Below, piece after piece: positions 29,653 through 39,299 of a DNA stretch of 64,000 nucleotides. The position numbers and the translations under genes are program-made. Numbering within the stretch: position 1 is the stretch's first letter; each line of letters begins with the position of its first letter. The notes beneath the pieces were generated by a model that saw nothing but the letters and a program-made list of their open reading frames with translations, was not told where the DNA came from and made no database searches. The stretch comes from Acidobacteriota bacterium (GTDB taxonomy: Bacteria > Acidobacteriota > Terriglobia > Terriglobales > Acidobacteriaceae), in NCBI GenBank assembly GCA_013285705.1, contig JABDHA010000003.1, forward strand, positions 1-64,000, in the 5' to 3' direction.

Positions 29653-30236
29653 AAGGCGTCGTCTCCTGAAGTTGCCGAACTCGCGTGATTCATTGAGCAC
29701 CGTGCCACGCCCGGGCATGCTTCGGAAAATGCCCGTTTTTGCCCTATGTGTCCTTTCTAGCCCGCATAACATGCATGTGAGAGACCAGACCGAGATCAAT
29801 CCTGCCTCGTCGCAATGGCCTTTGAGTTCAAGAACCTCAGGACCACCAGCCGACGCGATTGGAATCGCCTTCATGGGGCAATTTCCTCTTTGCCCGTGAC
29901 AATCATCACGAAATACCCTACTTGGCTTAGTTGAGAAGGTGCTCGTGCACCTTTTCGGATAGCTTGTGATCTCGCCATAATCTACTCAAAATCCCAATCA
30001 GAACGGGGGCACAATCTCAAATGCTTTTTGAGTACAGTTGCGGATGCGTAAGATTCATCACTCTCAGGTATGGCCGATGTTTTCGAAAGACCGGAACATT
30101 CCTCTTACAGAGGGATAGCACAGAGAAATTATCGAATCCACACCATGCAGGTGTGATCCGAAAATATGCAGGGTTGTACCTGTTATTTTCTCTAGGTAAT
30201 TGTTGCGATCTTCTGGAACACTCACGACAAGGCACG

Positions 30237-30923
30237 CTACCGAACAGCTGATTGAATGCTGATCGTCTCGGGCGACTGGACCAGTGCGACCTTTTCGCTC
30301 TTGCCGCCCGCACGAACGGCAGGCAGTAGACGGGCCGCAGCTGAAGCGATGACACGTCGTTTGGCTCTCAACAAGCGGGTCTTGGTGGCAGGCAAGGAGA
30401 GGTGTAAACGAGCCGCAACTTCGTTCAAGGACAAGTCGTCATTAAGTCGTATCTGTAGACCCTCCTTGAGCGAACACGGCAAGGAATCAATCGCGTGTCG
30501 AAGCACTTCGTATTCTTGTTTGACCCGTAACATATTCAAGGGATCGGGACGTGGGTCGGGCACACTCATAAGCAACAAGTCATTCTTCTCAGGCTCGCCT
30601 GTCACCTCATACCCGTTCTTGTGCTTTCGTCGAATCATAAGCGCGGAGTTGATCGCGATGCGAGTGAACCATGTCGAAAATTTTGCTCTGCCGTCGAATG
30701 TAGACAGCTTGAAATAAGAGCGGATGAGCGCCTCCTGCAGGGCGTCTTCTGCATCAGCCTCTGCACGAAGGATTCTGTGTATAGCACGAATTGCTATGGG
30801 TGAGGCATTTTTGACGAGTTCAGCGTAAGCGTCGTCGTTGCCTGCCTTCGCAAGGGCTACAAGCTTTGCGTCCCCCGGCCCGAGGGAGACGTCATCCGTC
30901 TGATTGCCGCACTGTAATGTCAT
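30237..30923 (-). CDS. ECF-type RNA polymerase sigma factor
   Basis: LRAEADAEDALQEALIRSYFKLSTFDGRAKFSTWFTRIAINSALMIRR; region 4 DDLSLNEVAARLHLSLPATKTRLLRAKR. Confidence 0.9.
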   Translation of the reverse strand: MTLQCGNQTDDVSLGPGDAKLVALAKAGNDDAYAELVKNASPIAIRAIHRILRAEADAEDALQEALIRSYFKLSTFDGRAKFSTWFTRIAINSALMIRRKHKNGYEVTGEPEKNDLLLMSVPDPRPDPLNMLRVKQEYEVLRHAIDSLPCSLKEGLQIRLNDDLSLNEVAARLHLSLPATKTRLLRAKRRVIASAAARLLPAVRAGGKSEKVALVQSPETISIQSAVR

Positions 30924-30983
30924 GTCGCTTTTATCCTGCTCGACAATGTGGCGTTTCACAATCTCGGAACTGAGGGTCCATGT

Positions 30984-31000
30984 CCTGTAATTTCTACAGG
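30984..31000. promoter_or_regulatory. candidate palindromic site CCTGTAATTTCTACAGG
   Basis: CCTGTA-N5-TACAGG, about 60 bp upstream of the sigma factor ATG. Confidence 0.45.
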
Positions 31001-31030
31001 TCAACCTCGTAGCCTACAAACTCCATTACT

Positions 31031-31282
31031 CAAGTATCCGCCAAAGAACTCGCCTCGAAGAAGATTCGAAGAAATGCCGTCAACCTTGGCGCTGTTCACA
31101 CGGAAGGTTTCGAGTCGGCTGGCTTCAAAGACAGTCCATTCGAGGCGCATATTGTCCAGAACACACCGTTGGGTCGTCTTGGCACGCCCAAGGACATCGC
31201 TGACCTGGTTACGTACCTCGCATCGGAGAACTCCGGCTGGATTACCGGCTCATTGATCGATGCAGCCGGCGGCTGGAGATAG
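31031..31282 (+). pseudogene. C-terminal remnant of an SDR-family oxidoreductase
   Basis: QVSAKELASKKIRRNAVNLGAVHTEGFESAGFKDSPFEAHIVQNTPLGRLGTPKDIADLVTYLASENSGWITGSLIDAAGGWR*; no Rossmann N-terminus upstream. Confidence 0.88.
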
Positions 31283-31645
31283 TTTGGCCCGGCGCTCGCG
31301 AGGAAGAGTCGGACTCTGGCGATATGCCCGGTTTATTTGGCACAGAGCAATTCATTTTTCGTAACGATTGCCATAGGCGTGACATATTGAGACGGCACGA
31401 TCGTTCCAAAACAGTGGATTCGACAAGACCACCTCTCCCTCTGGAGCGTAGCCTCTTTAGCTATAAGCCTTCTGCCGCGTCTCGCGTTATCGACCTATAT
31501 TCTGGCGGCTTGCGAATTACGTCCAGGACATCAAGGGCTTGACGCTCCATTGTGGACGGAGAGATGTATGGGACGGCGAGCAGTGGTTAGGTGCGCATCT
31601 CCTCATCCGTTCACCGGGCGAAACATACAAGGATTTAAGCCAGAC

Positions 31646-32086
31646 ATGACAACCGCTAATTCAATGACAGGATTTCGTGTCGAAAGTAATCCACCTGAAG
31701 TCGATCTCGTTGGTGTAAGCAATCTCCTTGAGATTGTGGGTATGAGAGCGCGATCGATCGACGCGATGGCGCAAGCTATCAAAGCTTCTACCGAGGTGGT
31801 CGTTGTGCATGACGATAGAAAGATGCTCGTAGGATTCGGTCGCCTTGTTAGCGACGGGATGTATTACGGTACGTTGTGGGATATCGCAGTCCATCCAAAC
31901 GTTCAGAAGCGCGGAGTCGGCAAAGCGATTGTCAGTCGATTGCTGGCCAAGTGCAGGAGCCTTGAGTTAACGATGGTGGGACTTTTCACAGCGTTACACA
32001 ATCGGCAGTTTTACGAGAGTTCGGGTTTCGCGATGCTTGATTATATTCATGCTATGACACTCGATTTAAAGCAATCTGAACATTGA
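31646..32086 (+). CDS. GNAT-family N-acetyltransferase
   Basis: VVVHDDRKMLVGFGRLVSDGMYYGTLWDIAVHPNVQKRGVGKAIVSRLLAKC...FYESSGFAML. Confidence 0.9.
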   Translation: MTTANSMTGFRVESNPPEVDLVGVSNLLEIVGMRARSIDAMAQAIKASTEVVVVHDDRKMLVGFGRLVSDGMYYGTLWDIAVHPNVQKRGVGKAIVSRLLAKCRSLELTMVGLFTALHNRQFYESSGFAMLDYIHAMTLDLKQSEH

Positions 32087-32100
32087 GAGAGGAAAAAGAT

Positions 32101-32529
32101 ATGGATCGAGATTTGCTCGGCATAGTAGTCACGGAGTTTAATTCGGATATAAGCGAGGCAATGTTAACAGCAGCTCTGAATGAGGCGACGAGTTTAGGTG
32201 CCGAAATAGTGTCAGTTTCTCATGTACCCGGCGCGTATGAGATTCCTTTAATAACTGAAGAACTATTAAAAAACGAAGATATTACTTCTGTCGTAGCTCT
32301 TGGGTTTATTGAAAAGGGAGAAACGCAGCACGGTGAAGTGATGGCTCATACGGTTAGTACTTCGATATTAAACTCCTCTGTGAAACACGGAAAGGCCATT
32401 GGTTATGGACTCATTGGACCAGGTGCTTCATTGGAACAGGCCAATCACCGTAAGGAGCCTTACGCTAGGGCAGCCGTTCGGGCTGCAGTTGCATCTACCA
32501 GCGTGCTTCGGGATATTCGAAAAAGATGA
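32101..32529 (+). CDS. ribH: 6,7-dimethyl-8-ribityllumazine synthase-like protein (short, archaeal-type)
   Basis: LGIVVTEFNSDISEAML, SVSHVPGAYEIPLITEELL, VVALGFIEKGETQHGEVMAHTVS, GLIGPGASLEQANHRKEPYARAAVRAAV. Confidence 0.85.
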   Translation: MDRDLLGIVVTEFNSDISEAMLTAALNEATSLGAEIVSVSHVPGAYEIPLITEELLKNEDITSVVALGFIEKGETQHGEVMAHTVSTSILNSSVKHGKAIGYGLIGPGASLEQANHRKEPYARAAVRAAVASTSVLRDIRKR

Positions 32530-33042
32530 AAGACGGAGGATAGCTGGGTTTCCTCTTAGTGCTTTGTGAATAAACAATGGTTACAAGCGGAAGAAGTTAT
32601 TGGGCACAGGCAACGAGACGGTTTGCTCTTCGCGGATTCTACCTGAGCGAGATGGTTAACGATCGTCCAAACGTTTGTGCTCAGGGATTAGAATGGCGGC
32701 CGAGATGACCGCGACCGACTGTGTGGAAAGATGAAACAAACTCAACTACTGTGACATATATTTGTAAATCTCCCCTGAGTTCCACTCATACTACTCCGCG
32801 AAGCTTCCACGTTGAGACAACCCGTCGACCCCATTCCATCCGTCGATCTCTTACGAGGGTTTGCCATGATCTGCGTATTTGAGCCCCGCGCGCAATCCAC
32901 TGGACGGCTAGGACTGAAGCGGGCTACTTTCATTGCTAAAATGAAAAAGCTCGGAATCTCACGCCAGTGCACAAACACGATTTAAGCCGGCTCAACGAGA
33001 ACCAGTAGAGCGAGCAGTATTAAGCTAGAGGAGGGCTGTACC

Positions 33043-33116
33043 ATTGGCCTCTTGGTCGAAGTCCTGACGACCATCCGGGACTTTTCGAATTCGGCCTCTA
33101 GCGATCAGCCTATCTC
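33043..33116 (+). pseudogene. 3' remnant of DUF1348 gene (duplicate of the 26638..26711 region)
   Basis: ccattggcctcttggtcgaagtcctgacgaccatccgggactttt... versus cattggcctcttggtcgatgccctgacgactatccgggactctc... Confidence 0.8.
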
Positions 33117-34009
33117 TTCTGATCTCGTCGCCACGCCGCGGGTGTCGTCCCCAATGCTCTTCGGAATGCCTTAGTCAGATGGCTCTGATCGGCAAACCCG
33201 ACTTGGACCGCGATCTCCGAGAGTGCGATGTTTGTGGACGCTAACAGATCTTCGGCGGCTTCAACTCGACGTCGCAGAGCCCATGAGTACGGCGGTATAC
33301 CGGTGGAAATCCGGAATCCACGCGCGAAACGCGATTGTGAAAGATGCGTGAGGTTTGCCAGTTCTGCAAGGCTGATGTCCCGTCGGAAGTATTCCTCAAT
33401 GTAGGACTTTGCAAGCCTCAGTTGCCACGGCACGAGACCGCTTTCGTTCGAAGCCGCCTCCCGACTCAGCTCCTTGTGCGTCGCTGCAAGAAAGGCAACT
33501 ACAAGGCTGTCCCCGTAGAGTTTGTCCTCCGCACCTGCCAGGCATGCGTTTGCAAGCAAGCTGGCACAGGTCGTGATTCGGTTGTCGTGACGTGGGTCGC
33601 TCGGGCGGTTGATCCGCCCGAAATCGAGATCGTCGCCGAGAATCCGCTCCAATTGCTCAAGATCAAATTGCACCTCGAGATACCTTAGGGCTCGAACCTT
33701 CTCAGCCCAGCTCCAATAGGTCACGTTGGGCGGAATCCAGAAAAAGAATCCCGGTCGCTGAGTCGCCATAGGAAGGGGTGTTTTAGGATCGAGCCTTGGG
33801 CTAAGTTTGCCTCCGACGCGTCCTAGTAATGTAACCACTTTGAAGGAATTGCAGGAGAGATCCAGGCAGGAGAGCTCTGACGTTGGAATACAGTGGTTGT
33901 AGCGGATGCTGACTCCGTTCCACGTACGATTGAGCATGTAATACTCCCGATCTCCGATCAGCTCATGGCTGGTATCGATGTTCTTCGGAATTCGTGAGAT
34001 CAAGCTCAT
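33110..34009 (-). CDS. AraC-family transcriptional regulator (copy B)
   Basis: Same 299-aa length and about 90% identical by eye to 26703..27602. Confidence 0.93.
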   Translation of the reverse strand: MSLISRIPKNIDTSHELIGDREYYMLNRTWNGVSIRYNHCIPTSELSCLDLSCNSFKVVTLLGRVGGKLSPRLDPKTPLPMATQRPGFFFWIPPNVTYWSWAEKVRALRYLEVQFDLEQLERILGDDLDFGRINRPSDPRHDNRITTCASLLANACLAGAEDKLYGDSLVVAFLAATHKELSREAASNESGLVPWQLRLAKSYIEEYFRRDISLAELANLTHLSQSRFARGFRISTGIPPYSWALRRRVEAAEDLLASTNIALSEIAVQVGFADQSHLTKAFRRALGTTPAAWRRDQKR

Positions 34010-34169
34010 ATCGCCTACTTATCCCATCCGCCCTAACTCTGCCCCCAAAGATCAGTTTCCCAACCGCGTGTGGTGTCGCTGTACAGATAAACCTTCGACG
34101 ATTCTTATCATCCATTATTGCACGTTTATGCCTGTTGATGCATGATTATGTCTGGAGTAAAGTTCAAAT

Positions 34170-34946
34170 ATGGCTCAAATGGATCTCATGGCTGCCGAAC
34201 GGCAGGTCGCCATACTCGATCGTGTCCGCAGAAACGGCCGCGTCTTAGCCAGCGAACTGGCGATCGAATTCGAGACTTCGGAGGACACGATTCGGCGCGC
34301 TCTTCGCGAACTCGCCGATCAAGGGCTATGCAAACGTGTCTATGGTGGTGCTTTAGCGATATCGCCAGCTTCTGAAGCAATCGCTGTGCGAAATGCAGAA
34401 CATATGGATCGGAAAGCCGCATTAGGTGCCGCACTGGCCGACTTAGTGACAAAAGGGCAATTTGTATTCATTGATGGCGGCACTACGAATCTGGCTGCCG
34501 CCCGCATGATCCCTAGAAATTTTGCACTGACCGTGGCGACACAAGACCCTGCCATCGCCGCAGTTCTTGCTACGCGAGAAGACGTCACCCTGATCTTGAT
34601 AGGCGGACAGGTAAAGCCCCATCTCGGTTCTGCCGTAGGAGTTGAGGCGACACGACAAATGATGGATCTTCGACCTGACCTGCTACTTTTGGGTCTTTGC
34701 GCCTTTGACCCGCAGTCTGGAGTGTGGGCCTTCGATGCCGAGGACGCTGCGTTTAAGCGGTCTTTAGTAAAGAACTCCCGGAAGACGGTCACGGCCGCCC
34801 TAAATGAAAAGCTGGATGCATCGGGGCCGTTCCGCGTCTGCCCGGTCGAATCGATTCAGACGTTGATCGTCGAGTCGAACGCACCGCGTCGCGCTACCAA
34901 ACCATTCGTTGCCCGAGGGGTTCAGGTAAGAACGGCCAAGCCATAG
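34170..34946 (+). CDS. DeoR-family transcriptional regulator (intact copy B)
   Basis: AAERQVAILDRVRRNGRVLASELAIEFETSEDTIRRALRELADQGLCKRVYGGAL...FIDGGTTNLAAARMIP. Confidence 0.93.
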   Translation: MAQMDLMAAERQVAILDRVRRNGRVLASELAIEFETSEDTIRRALRELADQGLCKRVYGGALAISPASEAIAVRNAEHMDRKAALGAALADLVTKGQFVFIDGGTTNLAAARMIPRNFALTVATQDPAIAAVLATREDVTLILIGGQVKPHLGSAVGVEATRQMMDLRPDLLLLGLCAFDPQSGVWAFDAEDAAFKRSLVKNSRKTVTAALNEKLDASGPFRVCPVESIQTLIVESNAPRRATKPFVARGVQVRTAKP

Positions 34947-35186
34947 GCTCAGCGGCAACTCTGGTCACAAGGTACGTTGTCTATGGGCGGATCATCTTTG
35001 GTCAGCCTCATAGACCTCAATGTGCGCATCAGGCGTGCCTTCGGAATGATCCTCGCATCCTTGCTGCACGTCTCAGTTTCCATCCTGACTTAACCCTTTC
35101 GATCATTGAATTCAAGAGCAAGAACCGGAGTGTGACGTTATGAAAACGCCGCTAGAGTTGGTTATGTAAGCAGAAAGGAACATCCG

Positions 35187-36266
35187 ATGAGCAAGGCGGG
35201 AACAAACCTTGAACTCGCAAACAGTATCCAGCAGGATCCACGGTGGCAATCTGTGATCGATCGTGACTCCAAGGCCGACGGTAAGTTCTTCTACTCGGTC
35301 AGAACAACTCGAGTGTACTGTCGCCCTTCATGCGGAGCTCGCCTTGCTCGTCCCGAAAACGTGCAGTATCACCTGACGTGCGAAGACGCTGAAAAAGCCG
35401 GATTTCGAGCATGCAAACGCTGCAAGCCAGATCAAATGAGTTTGGCTGCAGAAAACTCAGTCAAGATCGCGAGGGCATGTCGGTTGATCGAGCGGTCCGA
35501 ACAGGTGCTGACTCTAAAGCAACTGGCGAAACAAGCCGAGATGAGCCCGTTTCATTTCCACAGAACCTTTAAGTCAATAACCGGACTCACACCCGCCGCC
35601 TATGCGAAGGCGCATCGCAATCAACGGGTACGAGCCTCATTAGAAAGGAGCAACTCCGTGACTGACGCGATCTATGATGCCGGCTTCAATTCGAGCGGGC
35701 GTTTTTACGAAAATACAAACCAAGTTCTCGGTATGACGCCGACTAAATTTCGTGAAGGCGGAGGCGACACGGACATCTTTTTTGCGATCGGCAAAGTCTC
35801 GCTGGGCTCGATTCTGGTCGCCCAAAGTAACAAAGGCGTTTGCTCGATCTTGATTGGCGAGGACCCTGAGGTCCTGATACGCGATCTTCAGGACCGGTTC
35901 CCCAAAGCGAATCTGATCGGAGACGAAGCTGGATACCAGGAGCTGGTCGCAAAGGTGGTTGGACTGATCGAGCAACCTGGAATCAGCCTCGATCTTCCGT
36001 TGGACATTCGTGGCACCGCCTTTCAGCAGCGGGTCTGGAAAGCACTACAACAGATTCCCCCGGGCACGACTGCGACCTATACCGAAATTGCGAAGAAAAT
36101 CGGTATGCCCAAGGCCGTCAGGGCAGTTGCACAAGCTTGTGGAGCAAATGCGCTTGCAGTGGCAATCCCATGTCACCGAGTGATTAAGAACGATGGTTCT
36201 CTCTCCGGCTACCGCTGGGGAGTCGATCGTAAGCGTGCGCTTCTTGAAAGAGAGGCGCGCGCATGA
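35187..36266 (+). CDS. ada: bifunctional Ada: methylphosphotriester sensor/AraC HTH/O6-methylguanine-DNA methyltransferase
   Basis: FFYSVRTTRVYCRPSCGARLARPENV...CKRCKPD; AraC HTH; AIPCHRVIKNDGSLSGYRWGVDRKRALLEREA. Confidence 0.96.
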   Translation: MSKAGTNLELANSIQQDPRWQSVIDRDSKADGKFFYSVRTTRVYCRPSCGARLARPENVQYHLTCEDAEKAGFRACKRCKPDQMSLAAENSVKIARACRLIERSEQVLTLKQLAKQAEMSPFHFHRTFKSITGLTPAAYAKAHRNQRVRASLERSNSVTDAIYDAGFNSSGRFYENTNQVLGMTPTKFREGGGDTDIFFAIGKVSLGSILVAQSNKGVCSILIGEDPEVLIRDLQDRFPKANLIGDEAGYQELVAKVVGLIEQPGISLDLPLDIRGTAFQQRVWKALQQIPPGTTATYTEIAKKIGMPKAVRAVAQACGANALAVAIPCHRVIKNDGSLSGYRWGVDRKRALLEREARA

Positions 36267-37036
36267 ACACCCTATTTGCTGAGAGAGCAGACTCTGTGCG
36301 GGAGACAGTCGGTCAATCATCTGAAGCATCGAGAGCTGTGGCTCGGATCGAATCGTTGAACTGGCCGCAGATCACGAATGAGTTAAATGATCAGGGGAGT
36401 TCCTTGTTGAAAAATGTGCTCACAGCTGAGGAGTGCGTCAGTCTGTCGCACCTATATCCAAATGAAGACGGATTCCGTAGCCGCGTCGTGATGGGACGGC
36501 ATGGATTTGGTCGCGGAGAATATAAATACTTCAGCTATCCACTGCCCGGAATTATTCAGGGGATGCGGACGGCGCTATATCATGAACTCACCCCGATTGC
36601 GAATCATTGGAACAAGAGCATGGGGATTGAAGTTCAGTATCCGAAGGAACACGCCGAATTCATTCAACGCTGTCACGACGCCGGTCAATCAAGGCCTACT
36701 CCACTCCTGTTGCAATACGGAACTGGAGACTACAACTGCCTGCATCAGGATCTCTATGGTGAGCACGTATTCCCGATACAAGTCGCGTTCCTGCTCTCCG
36801 AGCCGGGGCAAGATTTTGACGGTGGAGAGTTCGTATTGACGGAGCAGAGACCGAGAATGCAGTCGCGGCCCGAAATCGTTCCTTTACGCCAAGGCGACGC
36901 AGTCGCATTCGCGGTTCATCATCGTCCGGTTCAGGGCACTCGAGGTACCTATCGCGTCAATCTCCGCCACGGAGTAAGCAGGCTGCGATCAGGACATAGA
37001 TACACGGTAGGCGTGATTTTTCACGACGCGAGCTAG
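36263..37036 (+). CDS. 2OG-Fe(II) oxygenase
   Basis: ATGA overlap with ada; YNCLHQDLYGEHVFPIQVAFLLSEPGQDFDGGEFVLTEQRPRMQSRPEIVPLRQGDAVAFAVHHRPV (HxD...H). Confidence 0.9.
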   Translation: MNTLFAERADSVRETVGQSSEASRAVARIESLNWPQITNELNDQGSSLLKNVLTAEECVSLSHLYPNEDGFRSRVVMGRHGFGRGEYKYFSYPLPGIIQGMRTALYHELTPIANHWNKSMGIEVQYPKEHAEFIQRCHDAGQSRPTPLLLQYGTGDYNCLHQDLYGEHVFPIQVAFLLSEPGQDFDGGEFVLTEQRPRMQSRPEIVPLRQGDAVAFAVHHRPVQGTRGTYRVNLRHGVSRLRSGHRYTVGVIFHDAS

Positions 37037-37047
37037 GAGGATGCGCG

Positions 37048-37698
37048 ATGTCGACACTCTTTGATTCAATTCCCGGGCGGGGACTGCCTCACGATCTCCT
37101 CGGCCCGGGCACCGCCATCTTGAACGGCTTTGCACTTGGGCGCGAGACTGAATTGGCATTTATGATCCAAGCCATTAGTAAACTTGCGCCTTTTCGGCAC
37201 ATGATCACACCCGGTGGCTTTCGTATGTCTGTGGCGCTGACAAACTGCGGAAGATACGGTTGGGTCACCGATCGGACGGGATATCGTTACGACAGCATCG
37301 ATCCCGAAACAGAACAGCATTGGCCGGGAATGCCTGATAACTTTCTCGAATTGGCCAGAGCTGCTGCATCGACGGCTGGCTTCCCGTCATTCATTCCTGA
37401 TGCCTGTCTCATTAATCGTTACGAGCCTGGGTCGCGGCTCACGCTTCATCAGGACAAGAACGAACGAGATTTCACACAGCCCATCGTTTCGGTCTCTCTC
37501 GGGTTGCCGGCAACTTTCCTCTTCGGAGGTATGGAACGCTCCGATAAGACCGTCCGAGTCCCACTACATCACGGCGACGTCCTCGTCTGGGGAGGTCCGG
37601 CTCGGTTACGCTACCACGGGATCAACCCTCTGAAAGAGGGAGTGCATCCGACGTTTGGAGGCTACCGCTACAACCTAACTTTCAGGGCTGCGGGATAG
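37048..37698 (+). CDS. alkB: alpha-ketoglutarate-dependent dioxygenase AlkB
   Basis: CLINRYEPGSRLTLHQDKNERDFTQPIVSVSLGLPATFLFGG...VLVWGGPARLRYHGINPLK...YRYNLTFR. Confidence 0.95.
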   Translation: MSTLFDSIPGRGLPHDLLGPGTAILNGFALGRETELAFMIQAISKLAPFRHMITPGGFRMSVALTNCGRYGWVTDRTGYRYDSIDPETEQHWPGMPDNFLELARAAASTAGFPSFIPDACLINRYEPGSRLTLHQDKNERDFTQPIVSVSLGLPATFLFGGMERSDKTVRVPLHHGDVLVWGGPARLRYHGINPLKEGVHPTFGGYRYNLTFRAAG

Positions 37699-37757
37699 GT
37701 AGATCTCGAGGACTAATCAGCTAACAGGAGTCGACAGACACCCAGGAGAAAAAGATT

Positions 37758-38003
37758 ATGCGTTCTAAACGCGATGGAGACACCGTTGCTAGTTTGGGAT
37801 CAGACGAATACATCGTAGAACCCCTCTGTTTCGATACGGACGCGCTCGAGACCTATAAGGAGTTCGTTCTACGGTCTATCACTGAATTTGCGGAATCTGA
37901 CCTTGGCCTCCTTCATCAACCACAAGACGACGTTCAACGTCTTTATCTCATCACGGGTGGAGTCTTCCGTTTGGGGGATTCGGGCGTCACCCGGCTGAGC
38001 TAA
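37758..38003 (+). CDS. small hypothetical protein
   Basis: 81-aa ORF, AGGAGAAAAAG upstream of ATG, same strand as alkB; no recognised family. Confidence 0.45.
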   Translation: MRSKRDGDTVASLGSDEYIVEPLCFDTDALETYKEFVLRSITEFAESDLGLLHQPQDDVQRLYLITGGVFRLGDSGVTRLS

Positions 38004-38163
38004 TCGAGAGTGTGAAGGATAAGTGCACTTCTAACGCGATTGCTTCGATACAGGGCTGCCAGCGTCATTGGCGGCCCTCCTTCTGTCACTTTCACTGTAG
38101 CCGACACCGTCTCAGTAAGACCCCTTGTCCCTGGATCGTCGGAGCAGTCTCCTACCGAAGTCT

Positions 38164-38920
38164 TTAGAGGACTTCAACTGTACTGACTGGCAGTGAAATA
38201 AAGTAGACGACGATCGATATGGATTCGACCAAGTCATTGCTTCTTCTGCCTGAACATCCAGCTCTCGAGCCCGTCGAACGTTGAACAAGTCTCAGAATTT
38301 GGCCCGTCCCGATTTTGTAGTATGTCATGGATTGTGCCACTTCTTCGAGTGACAGCGTAGTTGCATGGCGTTCGAACCATGCGAGGATTTGCTGCTCATC
38401 GAGAGTGCCCTCCGCTAAGAGATAGTCGGCGAGGTGATCAATTGCGGCTTCGTCTGCTCTGATCAATCGAGACGCGAGCTTGTAGCCGACATGAGCAAAT
38501 GTGTTCGTGTCTTTTTAAGACTGCGAACAAGTCCCCTTTGCACAGCGGCTTCACGCGCCTCCTGCGCGCTCGTCATGTCAGAGTTCAGTTGCTTTGAAAT
38601 CGACTCCGACAGCGGTTCCGTCGGTGTCTGGTCAACGATCGTGCCGACATAGACGAAAGCAAACCCCCGTCTTATTAACTTCATATCGTCCCGATACGGT
38701 CCTCTGGCTTGTTCCAATCACATGTAGTTCCGCTTGCTCGCTCGCCCGCATCGACTACACCGATGCGTTCAACGGGAAAGTTCGCACGCAAAGCGACGAT
38801 CGCGCGTGCAGCAAGATGCCGAGCTGCTTGTTTTGATCGATGTCGTTCATACTGACTCCATTGTTGGTTCGTCATAACTGCTGCAATCTCGAATACGACA
38901 CCGTTGATCTGGCGAATCAT
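38164..38920 (-). pseudogene. frameshifted gene, weakly M41-peptidase-like
   Basis: Three overlapping minus ORFs (38681..38920, 38463..38717, 38164..38466) read as one protein: HRSKQAARHLAARAIVALRANFPVERIGVVDAGERASGTTCDWNKPED / YRDDMKLIRRGFAFVYVGT.. / FAHVGYKLASRLIRADEAAIDHLADYLLAEGTLDEQQILAWFERH. Confidence 0.5.
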
Positions 38921-39299
38921 AGGAAAATGTCTGTGATACTCTCGCTCACATGAGTGCCAGCGACGACAAGATTATCATCAACAAAACGATACTAGCCCTC
39001 CATTCACAGATCGCGGATCTTGACATTGAAATTGGCGAAATAGGCAGCGAAAACTCGAAGATGAATTGAACAGACTGAGTTGATTGGCCGCTGACATCCT
39101 GATTTCCCATCTCTCCCAACAGGATCCCGCTAATGTCTGCGCCGCTGATTATAGCTCGGTCAGAAGCCCTCGAAATAATTTGTCTGCAACTCTGCCGAAT
39201 GTCCCGAGAGGGCGCCCTGAAACATTAATCTGAGAGCACCCTCGAATGTCTTTGGTCGTCGGTACGGGTTCCTTGTTGCATACTGCTTTTGCCTTGAGC

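Noticed and set aside
32742-32978. 78-aa minus-strand ORF in the gap before copy B
   Set aside because: No recognisable domain, no RBS context; likely random ORF
38951-39070. Short plus ORF MSASDDKIIINKTILALHSQIADLDIEIGEIGSENSKMN
   Set aside because: Coiled-coil-like but only 39 aa, insufficient support as a gene
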